64,000 nucleotides of DNA from Lethocerus indicus (taxonomy: Eukaryota > Arthropoda > Insecta > Hemiptera > Belostomatidae): the NCBI GenBank assembly GCA_019843655.1, contig JACDQD010000005.1:1515575-1579574 (forward strand), read 5' to 3'. A model generated the notes under the pieces. The model had not been told where the DNA came from, searched no databases, and worked only from the letters and a program-made list of their open reading frames with translations. The position numbers were made by a program, and so were the translations under genes. Of the stretch, positions 10,831-22,296 are shown piece after piece; position 1 is the first letter of the stretch; each line of letters opens with the position of its first letter.

Positions 10831-11099
10831 TACCCGACTGCCTTAATAGAGCGCGTTATCGCGGTGCTAGGCAAGTGTACCGAACTGAACACGATTTTTC
10901 CCTTATGTCGATTTGTATGTTTACTTTATTTCGGCGCGAACCACTGGTGTACCGCGTACGCCCGGATAATTACCGGATTTTTAAATAGTGCGCCAAGTAA
11001 TTATTTCCGAGGTATCGTATTTCTCGATCGGTCGAACGTAAGGGGGAGCGGGACGAGGAGGGAGCGGGTTCTCGACTATTTTAATATTTTCTGACTCGG

Positions 11100-11493
11100 G
11101 CCCCGACAGACTGGCGGAGAGAGAGAGGACGGTAAGGTGTAGAGGGACGGTGCTGGTGGCCGGCCGGTGTCTCGGTGTGCGTGCGTCCCTGTGCGTACGT
11201 GTACGGGGGGGTACAGGGAATTGGACCAATCGCCGAGCGGGTACCAGAAATAGTAATCGCGGCGGGTCGGTGTTAGTGCGTAGTGACGGGCGTCGCGGGC
11301 GTCGGTGTGAGAGCCCACTCTGTCGCCACGGCCTCCGACATCGCGAGCACCTACAACGCTGGGAAAACACGACAGGGTCGTCCCGATCCCCGTCCAACAG
11401 ACAGAGTTATCGGCCCTTCGACTTCCGCTCCCGGACGGCCCTCCAGAGGCCAGGCTTCGAAGCGCGGCGGCTCGGATTAACGCTGAAAATCAG
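11100..11493 (+). other. Possible non-coding first exon of the Mohawk gene
   Basis: A GC- and CpG-rich stretch ends at a strong donor (AAAATCAG|GTGAGT, exon end 11493). The first coding exon of the homeobox gene at 20,041 begins right after a good acceptor (GTATTTTCAG) and just before its ATG, which means an upstream untranslated exon must exist. This is the best candidate I see on the plus strand, giving a first intron of about 8.5 kb. The several overlapping GC-rich open frames here are not supported as protein. Inference only. Confidence 0.35.
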
Positions 11494-14015
11494 GTGAGTC
11501 CACGTCGAGATATCGCCGTTTTTCAAGTAACTCCGTAATTCGGGGTCCCCGATTATCCCTTCGGCGTCTCCCCACCGCCGGACGGCCGAGCGCTTCCCCG
11601 GACAGAAAACATTCTTCGGCGGAAAAATTCCACTAAGGTCGTACAGACGAAATTTATTGCGATCTCCTCCCGCGTCGAGCTTTCCTCCGTTCGGACGACG
11701 CGAGCTTACACCGTGCGCGGATCAAAAATACACATTACGGGAACTACGTAATATCGCATTTTTAGCGGCGGTAAAATCCTTCTCCGGATTTTACCCGTAA
11801 TGAAAGGGCAATTCGAATCGGTCTCCGTCGTGGAAATTGCGACCGATGTTTTTCCGTATTGCGGACAATTGGGAGGGAAACTCCGCCTCGAAGACTTCGG
11901 CCGTCGATTCATCTCGCGGGACATTCACTCCTGTGCTCTTCGTCCTGGGAGGATACCTTACCCTTCGATTTAACTGACGCGTGTGGGCGGACGACACGAA
12001 GGAAAACACGGTTGGGGCGGCCTATGTTTGTCGGAAAAGCGGTGGCCGCGGCCGCCCCACCGGCCCCGGGTCCCGTCCGGAAGCGGCGCCGCCACCGCCC
12101 CTCGGCCCCGGCGCCGCCCCCGACCCTTGCCGGCGTGTCGGGGGCGGCTTACAAGCCCCGGGATGGCGGCGGAGCCCGGTCCCCGCCTCCGGCCATCTTG
12201 AACCCAGCCCCGGACAGTCTGCCAAGTTTTCAATGTCATATACCAGTTCGCCAAATAGCACATCACACATCCAGTACCCGACACGCACCTTCACTTATTC
12301 CGATCGGATGTTTTCTCACCTGGCGATAACTGCGGACGAATTACGGGCCTGTCGATATTCAACACCGCCCCGTAGAGGAACACAGCGCACAGTGCGAAGA
12401 AAATCGTGCAAAAATTTATAGAAGAAAACTCCGACACCACAGTCCATACCAATTGTGATGTTTTTACGCCTGCCGGAAATTGGAAAAACTATTTTCATCC
12501 GCGGGACCGAAATCCGGGAATCTACTTTGTTTGAAACGACCTAGAAAGAAAATTTTACCTATAGTACATGTTTTCTCAAAAAAAAAACTCAAATCTAAAA
12601 CGCGGCAGAAATATTCCCATTTTCTAAAACAGTATAGAGAATTTAATTTCTGATCCCGAGACACATTTGTCAGCGCCGCGTTCTTGCCTGTTAATTCGTC
12701 GATGATATTTTTTTGTCCCATTTTAACCCATCAAGTACCGTAGGCCCCAAATGGGGATCAGTTAACTTTTTTCTGATATGACATATGTGTTTACAGGAAG
12801 TTTGTTTTTATTACTTTCAGTAATTTCACATTACAAATACTACATCGTGTTAAAATACTTGTAATTATGATTATTATTCGAAATAAAAGATGATCGGTCT
12901 CAACTCTGTAGTGCCCTAATCCCCGAATGGGACTAGATTTAAAAACAAAATATTTGACAAACCGGTTTTTAAAAACATATTCGGAGGTACTATTTGATAA
13001 TAATGCATCGTAATAGGTAAATTTTATGCAAAATTTTCAGAAAAAAAAATTTGGTACTTAACGGGTTAATACCGCTTTTTATTCAGTAAGGCCACCCGGG
13101 TATAAGAACACAAAAACACAAGATAATAAAGTGTCAAACCGATGATTATGTTTTGAGAAATATCCTATTCCTTGATTTGAAATAGTAGAAATTAATTTGG
13201 CCGACTTGTTTTTCGAAAACTGTCGATGCCCGAATAGCCCGTTTCTAACGACTTGGAGTTATCGTTATCGTGATCATCGAGTAATCGTCGATTACTCGAT
13301 TAAGATTAGTACTCGTCGGAGGGGGAAAATTACAGAAAACATGAGGTGTTTCGAAATCGATTGGCCGTATCAACAACGCGGAAATCCGAAATTTAAGTTT
13401 CCAGTCAATTCCTATTGTTCTTTTAATGTTTTTCATTTATGAAAAATGATGTTTAAAATTCGTTCTGAGGCAAAACATTTCTCTGTCTTTTCGGGGTTTT
13501 CCGCGGGAGGTCTCAAAATTGATCTTCCGTTAAATAAAACCGCCCTTCGCATTCGGTTTTCGTAATTGCGTTTTGAGCTTTCTCGTTTTTTAATTTTTAA
13601 AATTTATTTTAAGAGTCCGACTCTCCGCTTCGGACACGAGAACGAGGCCCACGCACCGCCGGAGCGTCGAACGCGACATAAAGAAATATTTTTTGTCTTC
13701 TATATGGCAAAATAGCGCGGCCCCCAGCCCCCTCCCCCATTTATAACCCGGTTCTTATTTTATGGACCCGACAGCCGGACAGGCCGCGATCCGGAAAATG
13801 TAAATCGATGCCTCTATTCCGCTATATTATACGTTTTCATCGCCTATTGCATCACATATCATCGCAGTGAATAATCCCAAGAAACGGAAAAGCTCTAGAC
13901 GCTGTCTCGGAAAAATGAGACATTTTCCCGAATCTAGCAGTTTTCTATTGGAAAACATGCAGTTTGTGCAGTCCAACCGTGTGAGAAGACGACGCGTAAA
14001 GTTTGGAATACCGTA
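11494..14015. other. CpG-rich then AT-rich DNA, probable Mohawk intron 1
   Basis: 12,020-12,220 is strongly GC- and CpG-rich and open in most frames; such islands give spurious long frames and I do not support a protein. From 12,430 on the DNA becomes AT-rich with no gene features. The whole interval is probably within the first intron of the homeobox gene. Confidence 0.35.
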
Positions 14016-14215
14016 GATTTGGCCGTTCGCCGTCGTCAGTAGCGGCGCGAAGAGGACGGCGCGCGGAACGATGGTTCGTGTGCGCGACAGTGCCAACAGG
14101 ATGCCACACAAGCTATTCGCGCCGAAGTGACAATCACACCGCTACTGAAGACGGCGAGCGGCCGAAACCGCTCTATCGAAAGACGAGAACGGCGAGAGGA
14201 GTCGGTTTTAGCTCA
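14016..14215. mobile_element. Foldback MITE, family A copy 5
   Basis: Diverged pair of arms: TTCGCCGTCGTCAGTAGCGG at about 14025-14044 and, inverted, ACCGCTACTGAAGACGGCGA at about 14138-14157, followed by GCCGAAACCGCTCTATCGAA. Terminal sequences are not preserved. Confidence 0.6.
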
Positions 14216-15011
14216 TCGTTTTTAGATCCAGTTTATATCTGGACCAGGAATGTCCGGGAGCCTGCGAATCTTCAGAGTCACAGAAACCGATGTAATCTCA
14301 TCTACAGTGTACGAAAGTAGTGGAATACACGCGCTCGTTGCTCGGGGGGAGATTTTGACGATTTTCCAGATATTACTTCATTACGGCCCGCTAACTGTTC
14401 GGAATAACTGTTTGGTATTTATTTGAAAAAAAAAATTTGAATTTGTTCGAAGCGCTCGATTCGATCTCGAGTTCCGATCCGACAAATCGAAATTTCACGA
14501 ACGGCGTCGATCGTCGGAGGGAAAACACGAGAAACGCTTGTAAGCGTAATAGCGGGGTCGAAACGCCCGATATTATAAGAGGGCGGCTGCAGTAAAATTG
14601 CATCTTAGCCGGTGTGTCCAACGCGCCTATTAATAGAACAACAACTGGGATCCATAGCCCGAGAGAGAATGCTAGCAATACCCGCAGACTATATGTCTGC
14701 CGGCATGATCCGCGTAAACAGATCTACAGAGGAAAATCTCTCAGTCGAAACCGAACGTTTTTCGTTCAAACGAAATTCCGTTTGCCAGTCACACTCGGCC
14801 CAGTTTCTGGCACGAGGCCCTGGCGCCCAATTCCCTGTCCTGAATCGATCACAATTCGTGAAAAACTCGTTAGTTGTGAATGCCCGAAAATTATTATAAC
14901 TCTTCCGCCGTATTCGGCGGTTCCGGTTGTCGAAACTAATTTCGAGGAAAACAATCAATGGAGGACGCCGGACCGAGTGTCTCTACCTGGATGGAGATTG
15001 ACAGATTTTAG

Positions 15012-15325
15012 AATACCTGTTTTGTGGTCTGCGAGGGGTTGGAAACACCGTAAATTTCGTGTGTTTCTGTCGTCTCTCGGCCGGCTTTTCGGCAGCTAGC
15101 CATCTTCAGTAGCGTAGTGTTTTTGGATGTTTTTCGGGCGTCCTCACCGCCCACCGTCACTGTGGCGGTTCACAGGAAATTCCCCAAGTGATGTTTTCAA
15201 TTACGTCCAAATCGTTTCTCTCCAGTCGATATCGTCTGTAAATATACAGTCGGCGTTGGTGAACTTACAGTGTTCGAGAATAAAGATATACACTACATGT
15301 TGTGAACAAGGAGACTGGAGAAGGA
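15012..15325 (+). mobile_element. Foldback MITE, family A copy 6 (left arm and loop)
   Basis: Starts ATACCTGTTTTGTGGTCTGC with GAGGGGTTGG, continues through CATCTTCAGTAGC and TTTTTGGATGTTTTTCGGG to the loop sequence with ACATGTTGTGAACAAGGAGA that copy 4 also has. The inverted partner arm is missing. Confidence 0.7.
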
Positions 15326-15609
15326 AACATGAATAGAGATCCCTACAATATAGTGCGGATATAATAAGCGAAATAAAGTATGGAAGTTACGTGCTGAGAG
15401 GCGAGAGGAGTGTCGATTGAAGAAGTTGATGAGGTGTGTCCGGAAGGATGAGCCAAACAAAGATGGTGGAACCGAGTGATGGCCGAGTCGATGGAGGGGG
15501 ATTGGATGGCCGCTGAAGAAGACGCAGAGGATTGGATTGGGCCTTTGGGGATTTTTTTCACATTCATTTCGCGATAAAAGGAAACACCCTGAGACGGCAC
15601 TTTTGACAC

Positions 15610-15965
15610 AGGAACAAATATAGTCTAAGGGCTGAGAAGATCTCTAGGCCAGCGGCGTGGATGGATGGGTAAAAGAGGAAAATGGATGAACGAGTGGATT
15701 AGGACGAGGAGAAAGGCGGGAGTGGAACTTCAGGAACCGGGATTTCGCGACTTCGTCCACTGTCTGTATGTTGAGGTCATGGTGGATTGTGCGGTTGGAA
15801 ACATACCCCTGGAGGAGCATTAAGGATGGTACGAAGGCTTTTGACAGAAATCTCTGGATGCGAGCGATGCCCGATGTCTTGTGGTGGAACCCCATAGCTC
15901 TATACCGTATGTCGGTTTAAGTATCGCTTTGTATATTGTCAGTTTGTTACTTGAGGTCAATTATA
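15610..15965 (-). mobile_element. Jockey-like 3' fragment (family D, copy 2)
   Basis: Minus-strand frame with [32 protein letters not shown] and [18 protein letters not shown], which are the last blocks of a Jockey-clade reverse transcriptase, followed in element orientation by the shared 3' tail. It is 5'-truncated and defective. Confidence 0.8.
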
Positions 15966-16525
15966 TATTTTTAATCCTCAGCTCCGTCGCGAACGAATTT
16001 TCCGGCCGACATCTTGGAAACTGCGCCAAGCGGGAGATATCAATTCCAATCCGTGGATAGTCCGGGAACGTTTCGTTTCGGCGTGACAATAAATAAAACG
16101 GCGCCTCCTCCGAGTAAATATTTAGACTGGTGTTTAGAGGAGAATGGCGCGAGGGGCGGGACGGAACACGCCCGTTTCGAATCCAGAAAATGGCAGAACG
16201 TTTCCCGCCCTACGGTCGTGTAGAGGAACACGAATCTATCGATCAATAGATAATCGGATCAATACGATTGATCTTCAACAATACTCATTTCGACCGTCGA
16301 CACAGAACACACTACATCGATGTACCAACAACTGTAACAGTTGGATTGTACAAGGAATAAATAATAATAGAAAGATTGATCAATTTTGATCGTTACATAA
16401 TTAACGAATATTCGTTTGAACGATATCGATGTTTTTCTGAACAGGAATGAAGACCGACGTACCAGAACAAAATTTATATAAACTCGAGCGTCTTCCCAAA
16501 AAAATCACTTTAACGACGCTATTTA

Positions 16526-16730
16526 TTAGGGATACCCAAAAGTAATCGACATTATTTTGACTTTGGAATTAATTTTATTTTGCTAAAAAAGAGAAACTTT
16601 AATTATTAATCTTACTACATATTCACCGATATTATCAACTCACTGCAAATTTTCCGGCAAATTTTCGATTCCCCCCTCTTGAAGAACTCCTCAAGACCGA
16701 AATACATCTTATCAAATTGTCGATTAATAT
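16526..16730 (+). mobile_element. Mariner-derived MITE, family C copy 3
   Basis: Begins TTAGGGATACCCAAAAGTAA, carries the shared interior, and ends in AAATTGTCGATTA with the last part of the right end lost. The flank 16,737-16,870 repeats the flank of copy 2 (5.45-5.64 kb), so the two copies either arose by segmental duplication or belong to a larger shared element. Confidence 0.65.
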
Positions 16731-17135
16731 AATATGTTATTTTTTCGCGGCAGTTTTAGTGTGTAGTCATTCGGCAATAAATTGGTCGTCTATACGGATT
16801 CAACATTGAGGAGTTATAACGAAAAAAAAAATGAATTTGCCCGCGTTGAAAAAGAAATTGAGTTTTCATTGAGCGTCCAGTACGTCCGACTGAAATAGCC
16901 GCAAATGCCGCACAGTGGAAAGCATTTCCTGAATTGATTTTTTACCCCATTCTCACATTTCTATAAATAGAGGTAATCGTGTTGTGTTTCTACAGACCGG
17001 TTTACACGTCTATCCGATTCAGGCCAGACTGGAACCACTAATTTGTTCCACGAATTTTCTGACGCCAACCACATCCGTTGTTGGATGAAACTAATGGGTA
17101 AGTGAGAACGGAAAGTATATATTATAGACAATTTG

Positions 17136-17335
17136 ACGTACCTGTTTTGCGGTCTGCCAGCGGTTGGAATACCTTTTGACAAACTGACAACCAGCACAGT
17201 ACAAGTGACAGTGACGAAGAACATCCAAAGTGCCAACAACAGTGACTAACGCCGCTACTGAAGACGGGCCGAAACCGGTCTAGCGAAAGACCAAACCAGC
17301 GAGACAGGAGACAGAAACACAACAAATCTATATAA
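17136..17335. mobile_element. Foldback MITE, family A copy 7 (compact)
   Basis: About 200 bp: left end GTACCTGTTTTGCGGTCTGC, then almost directly the inverted arm with AACATCCAAAGTGCC, CCGCTACTGAAGACGGG, CCGAAACCGGTCTAGCGAAA and GGAGACAGAAACACAAC. The loop is nearly absent. Confidence 0.7.
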
Positions 17336-17533
17336 ATAATAATTATAAAAGTTAATGAAAAATCCTCTCTCTCCAGCCTCCGGCTGCAATCTTCATTTGC
17401 TTAGTAACAGTTTTTTGCGATCAATACACTATCAACTATCGAATAAGTCCTAGAATTTTATGAATATCAAAATACAGTGCTTTCGCCAAATTGCTAAACG
17501 ATTTATACAGAACATCATTGCCTCGATTATGTT

Positions 17534-17727
17534 ATTAGGGGTACCCAAAAATAATCGACATTTTGCTAAAAAAGAAACTTTAATTATTAATCAACTATAT
17601 ATTCACCGATATTATCGACAACTCTCTGCCACTTTTCCGGCAAATTTTCGATTCCCCCCTCGTGAAGAACTCCTCAAGACCAAAATAAATCTTATCAAAT
17701 TGTCGATTACTTTTGGGTACACCTAAT
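17534..17727 (+). mobile_element. Mariner-derived MITE, family C copy 4
   Basis: Both ends intact: TTAGGGGTACCCAAAAATAA on the left and, inverted, TTAGGTGTACCCAAAAGTAA on the right. It lacks the TTTTGACTTTGGAATT piece just inside the left end that other copies have. The transposase-tail codons are present in reverse complement. Confidence 0.75.
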
Positions 17728-17909
17728 AGATCGAACATTGCCTGATGTGCATTGCAATAAATCGAACTAATTTAAACAGTTGTCTCGAACAACAGGAATT
17801 CATCATTAGCAAGATATTAAGATATTCCATTATCGACATTAATAAAAGATATTATGCCTTTTGGGGTTTGGCGTTGCAAGAAAAGGTTTGCGGCCACCTC
17901 CCCTATAAT

Positions 17910-18141
17910 TTAACGAATTTATTTTCCCATTTTTGTAACTTTCAGGTCAAATTTTGTTTAACAGATTTTACTAAATAATTATAGCTTTTTTCTCTGAGAT
18001 GGCGCATAAATCTAAATCCTATAAGACAAGCAATATCGATATCAATTTTTTTCATTCGCATATAAAGGTTTATAATTGCTGATTTTTCATTGCCTCAATT
18101 TATTTGGATTTAAAATAAAAATTCGGCCCACCGAGGGTTAA
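17910..18141 (+). mobile_element. TTAA-flanked MITE, family B copy 2 (decayed left end)
   Basis: The right end is clear (ATTCGGCCCACCGAGGGTTAA, TTAA at 18138-18141). The interior (GTAACTTTCAGGTC, AATTATAGCTTTTTTCTC, ATTGCTGATTTTTCATTG) matches the other family B copies. The left CCCTCTACGGG end has diverged. Confidence 0.65.
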
Positions 18142-18595
18142 TTGACAAATTAACAGTTGCAATGGTATACCGCAGTCATACTAGAATTTACATTGAAACG
18201 ATGCACGCACACGATTCAAAACGGAAATTTAATAATAATAAATGAATTTAGTCAAATAGGAATCGTACAATACCGATTTAGGGTATTTGAAATGGCGAAC
18301 AACTCAGGGTATGTAACAAAATTTGTCTGGACGCACCAGATATTGCTGAGTCAATTTTTATGTCTAACCGACCAGATTAGAATTCTAGCAGTTGTCAGCA
18401 TCTAATAAATCACGTAATGAACCAAAAGGCCTGCATTTTCAACCAATTCAATGTTCGAATTAAACGCGTAATTCTGATTTTTATTGTCAGAATTTTTATT
18501 GCTATAATTTTTGTTCCCCCGCTATCTTTTTTCCCCCACAATCTGTTAGGTTTACCGGGACCGTACTGACCGGGAAGATGGTTGAAGGCCGTCTT

Positions 18596-18618
18596 TACCT
18601 GGGGCCAAAGCCAGGTAA
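18596..18618. repeat. Small perfect hairpin
   Basis: TTTACCTGG and CCAGGTAAA are perfect 9-bp inverted arms around an 8-base loop. It sits near another imperfect palindrome at 18,550-18,575. The purpose is unknown; it may be a decayed transposon end. Confidence 0.3.
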
Positions 18619-18839
18619 AAATATCGGTTGTGAGGGCCTTTCAGTTACGACACGTACGATCGGATGACTTGTCTTAATTCTGCCGCGGATAAATTCTACA
18701 GACCGGTTTTCTCTAGGAGGTCGCCCTCCACAATTGCACACACACAGACACAGCCCCCGGAACAGAATTACAGAATTTGCAGCATCACTTATTCTAACAA
18801 CCGCCTCTCCATTCTATTTATAAACGGACCGCCGACCGG

Positions 18840-19335
18840 TATAAACGGAATTTCTGGTATGTCAATTTGGTACCACCCAATGCGATATGTGGACAGTCTG
18901 AAAATCGTGATACGGCCAACCTTGTTTTCAGTTTGTTTACGCAGACATCGAAATTGACCTCGAGTAACAAACTGACAGTATACAAAGCGATATTTAAACC
19001 GGACGGTATAGAGCTATGGGGTTCCACCACCGAGAGACATCTCTCTCATCCAGAGATTCCAGTCAAAAGTACTTCGTGCTTCGTACTTAATGCTCCCCTC
19101 CCAGGGTATGTTTCTAACCACACAATCCACCATGACCTCAACATACCCCGACAGTCGACCAAGTCGCAAAATCCCGCTTCCTGAAGTTCCACTCCCGCCT
19201 TTCTCCTCATCCCAATCCACTCGTTCATCCAGTTTCCCCTCTAGAGATCTTCTCAGCCCTTAGACCATAATTGTTCTTGTGTCAAAAGTGCCATCTTTGG
19301 GCGGTTCCTTTTATCACGAAATACGTGCGGCAAAA
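18840..19335 (+). mobile_element. Jockey-like 3' fragment (family D, copy 3)
   Basis: Plus-strand frame with [48 protein letters not shown], then frameshifted [14 protein letters not shown] sequence, and the 3' tail with TGTTCTTGTGTCAAAAGTGC and CTTTTATCACGAAATA. It lies upstream of the homeobox gene in the same orientation. Confidence 0.8.
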
Positions 19336-20041
19336 AAAATACATACAGCATCTGTAGTTATAACTGTACGAAATAAAAAAATCGTTCTAATCCATTATCC
19401 CCTCCCACCTACGGCGGCTTAAACACCGATGGCCTCTAAGGTCTTCCGTAGACCGGATACACTTCGGAAGATACATTATTGGGCGGCTTTATGCATTATA
19501 TAATTGCCCAATAGATTGGTCGGGTTTACCAAAACTGGATTCAGAAAGTATGGCGGAATATAGCCTCTTACCGTTTTTTCGGCCGCGTACAGTATATATA
19601 TAAATGTGCAAAAACGTATGCGTTTACCGATACGGTGTCACTGGATGGTATGGTGCAGTTTCCATAAATATCATTATAGAAGGTCGGACGTTTCGACGAT
19701 AGATTCAAACGTCCTTCCTCAGGCGCAATACGGTCAAAATTAGGTCGTATAACCTCAATTCGAAAGATACGTTTCCTATTTGTACGGCCCGTAGGTCAAA
19801 GATTGAAAACATTGTTCGACTTCCCATTGACTGGCACGTTGTTCTCCGCTCCGGTGTTCTATATTGCCCGATCGACGAGGACACTACCAACTATCTCGGC
19901 GGCGTTTTATCACTCCAGGAAGTCGTGACCGAACCACGCTAACTGGGACGCGGTTCTCGGGTTCGGGTCACGTCCACAACGGCCGGCTGTTCTCCCTACG
20001 ATTCGTCTTATTTGAGAGTTATTGGCGATTGTATTTTCAGA

Positions 20042-22296
20042 ATGGGCGGATGGAGACAGCACCACCATCAGCAGCACCATCAGCAGCATCAGCATCAGCA
20101 GGAGGCAGACAGAAGCGTCCTCTGCGGACCGCCTTCGGCCGGCAGGGCCCTTCGTAACAGAAGGTACAGGTGAGTTTAGTACCAACAGTTAACGTTCATC
20201 CGACATGTTTTCTCGGTAAAGTCGATTATTCCGTGGCCTCGTATAAAGACAGGAACATTCCATATTTTACGTTACCGGGAAGGGACACAGTTATGTCTTC
20301 GGGGTCTTTCCGCAAGCGGGGCGTGCAAATAGTCTAAAAGATTTTGTTAACGCTAAGGAGGATTTTCGAAGACAACCACCAGACGAAGAGGTTGTTCACG
20401 CCCGAGATCAAGAGGTTCCTGAAGGGGTGGTTGGTCCGCCGCAGGAAGAACCCCTATCCGAACAGGACGGAAAAGAAGGAGCTCGCTTTCAAAACCGGCC
20501 TCACCTACATACAGGTCAGTATACAAGTTCCCGGACTTGGTGTTGAATGATTAACGCTTGAGGAAAAACCTCTTCTCGAGTCATTCCGGTATACGTGAAC
20601 GGATACGAACGTGGTTCTGTGTACAGATTTGCAACTGGTTCGCGAACTGGAGGCGGAAGCTGAAGAACTCGAGCCAGAACACCGAGGAGTCGTGGGGCCA
20701 CCTGATCAAAGACTACAACAACAAGGCCAAAGGCAACGTCGAACAGTTCAGCATCTCGTCGGACGACAGTATATGGGACGAAACCGCGTTCGCCATAGGT
20801 GGGTAGAATCTAGGCTCTGGATTCCCTCTGTTTATCAATAGGATTAAGGAAATTGAGGACAGTCGAGTGTTTTCTCTCGTAAGGGTTTTTGCCCGTACCT
20901 TCTGGGACCCCCTCCGGGGTATTGTCCCTTCCGGCATTAAAGTCCTACTGAAGAGTGAATCTTTCTCGGGGTTCTATATATACGCGGAGGGGGGGGGGTG
21001 TCGTCAATCCCCTTGGGTTTAAAGTCCGGTCCCCAGTCTGTAAGAAAATCAGGCTTCGATGATATCAGGGTCAACATTATAATTGTTGCATAAATTATGA
21101 CAATTTAGTATATTGGGTTGACAACTAAGTAATTGCGGAATTCACCGACAAGTGACGTTGTACATATTTTTAAGTAAATCAACATCTTTGCACGGATAAG
21201 ATTCTTCGATACGTTATTATTTGGTCCTTTCTGAAACATTCGGTATGAAAATTACATCGACCAGTTGAATTGTGAGCATTTCCGTCACATTTCGCTTTTT
21301 TCTTTTCGCGAAGGTGTTAACGCCTCACAGGCTCATAGTCATGAAAAGTTGTACGCCGTGTACGGTGACGAAGCCTTAAAAGAACGGCAGTGTCGGTACC
21401 GGTTCGCGAAATTCCGGTCGGGGGATTTTTCATTAAAAGACGAGGAGCGCTCTGGACGTCCAGTGGAGGTCGATGATGACCGAATAAAGGCCATTATCGA
21501 TTCGGATCGCCATAGTTCAACAAGGGACATTGCAGAGAAGCTGACTGTATCTTATACGTGCATTCGAAACCATCTACGGCTTATCTGCGCAAAGATGTTG
21601 ACGTACTTAAAAATGTGTACAACGCCACTTGTCGGTGAATTCCGCAAATACTTAGTTGTCAACCCGATATAATTCTTATATCTGTCGGCAGATTCGGAAC
21701 AAAATTCGACGATAGTACACGACTGCCAGCTAACTGACACCGACCACTGTTACTACTCATCCACCTCCAACAACAACAACAACAACAACAACAACGACAA
21801 CGGTACCTCCAAGCAATATTTCGACTCGGGCGCCTTCAAAGAGAACGGAGGCTGTTCCTCTTCGTCGGGCGGGGACGAGGTCACGCCGGCCACCAGCTCC
21901 GGGGGCGAGGAGGAGGAGGAGGAGGAGGAGGAAGAAGGGAGCGGGGGCTCAGCCACCGCCTCCAACAACGCCGAAAAGCCCCCCGTACTGCTGTCCAAGT
22001 GGCTGGAGTCGGCGGCCAGGTACAGGGCCGGCACGAGCTACGTGCCCTGGGCGGCCTACAACGTGACCTGGAGGTCTCCGCAGGATGGTGCGGGGCGGGC
22101 GGGGGCGGCGCCCAGGAAGCAGAGGAAGTGGCAGGAGGGTGGGGGCGGTTGCCAGGGGGAGGGAGCCGGGGGCCGCGGCTCCGGAGGGAGGCGGCAGCGC
22201 GAGGAGCTGGACGCCGCGGAGGCGCTCACCTACCTCAGTGTCTGGCACCCGGCCGCCCCCGAACCCGCCCCCACGCGACCCATCACCGGACACTGA
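20042..22296 (+). CDS. mkx: Mohawk-type TALE homeobox transcription factor (MKX / CG11617 orthologue), complete
   Basis: Coding exons 20042-20169, 20358-20514, 20627-20798 and 21716-22296 splice in frame to 345 codons; human MKX is of similar length. The N-terminus is a His/Gln run. The TALE homeodomain covers about residues 38-103, with the three-residue loop extension around NPYPNRTEKKELAF and recognition helix QICNWFANWRRKLKN, including Ala50 as in Mohawk and Iroquois proteins. The decisive Mohawk signature is the block after the homeodomain: ESWGHLIKDYNNKAKGNVEQ then FSISSDDS. Exon 4 carries long Asn and Glu runs, LLSKWLESAARYRAG and EELDAAEALTYLSV, which match the conserved C-terminal blocks. 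The start is the first ATG after a strong acceptor at 20,041. In vertebrates MKX represses muscle and promotes tendon genes in the nucleus; its insect role is less defined. An AATAAA lies at 22490-22495. Confidence 0.92.
21112..21671 (+). mobile_element. Mariner (mellifera/SETMAR-like) remnant with ~85-bp TIRs in Mohawk intron 3
   Basis: The ends TTGGGTTGACAACTAAGTAA and, inverted, TCGGGTTGACAACTAAGTAT match for about 85 bp inward (21,113-21,198 against 21,586-21,671), far longer than usual mariner TIRs, and TA flanks both sides. Between them a frame from 21265 encodes the N-terminal HTH region of a mariner transposase (FRHISLFSFREGVNASQA, then RFAKFRSGDFSLKDEERSGR, then STRDIAEKLTVSYTCIRNHL). 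It then runs straight into the right TIR, so the catalytic D,D,D domain is gone. It is non-autonomous and spliced out with the intron. Confidence 0.85.

Noticed and set aside
11041..12421. Many long overlapping open frames on both strands in the GC-rich region
   Set aside because: High CpG content removes stop codons in all frames. The frames overlap on both strands, are Arg/Pro/Ala-rich without motifs, and do not connect to splice partners.
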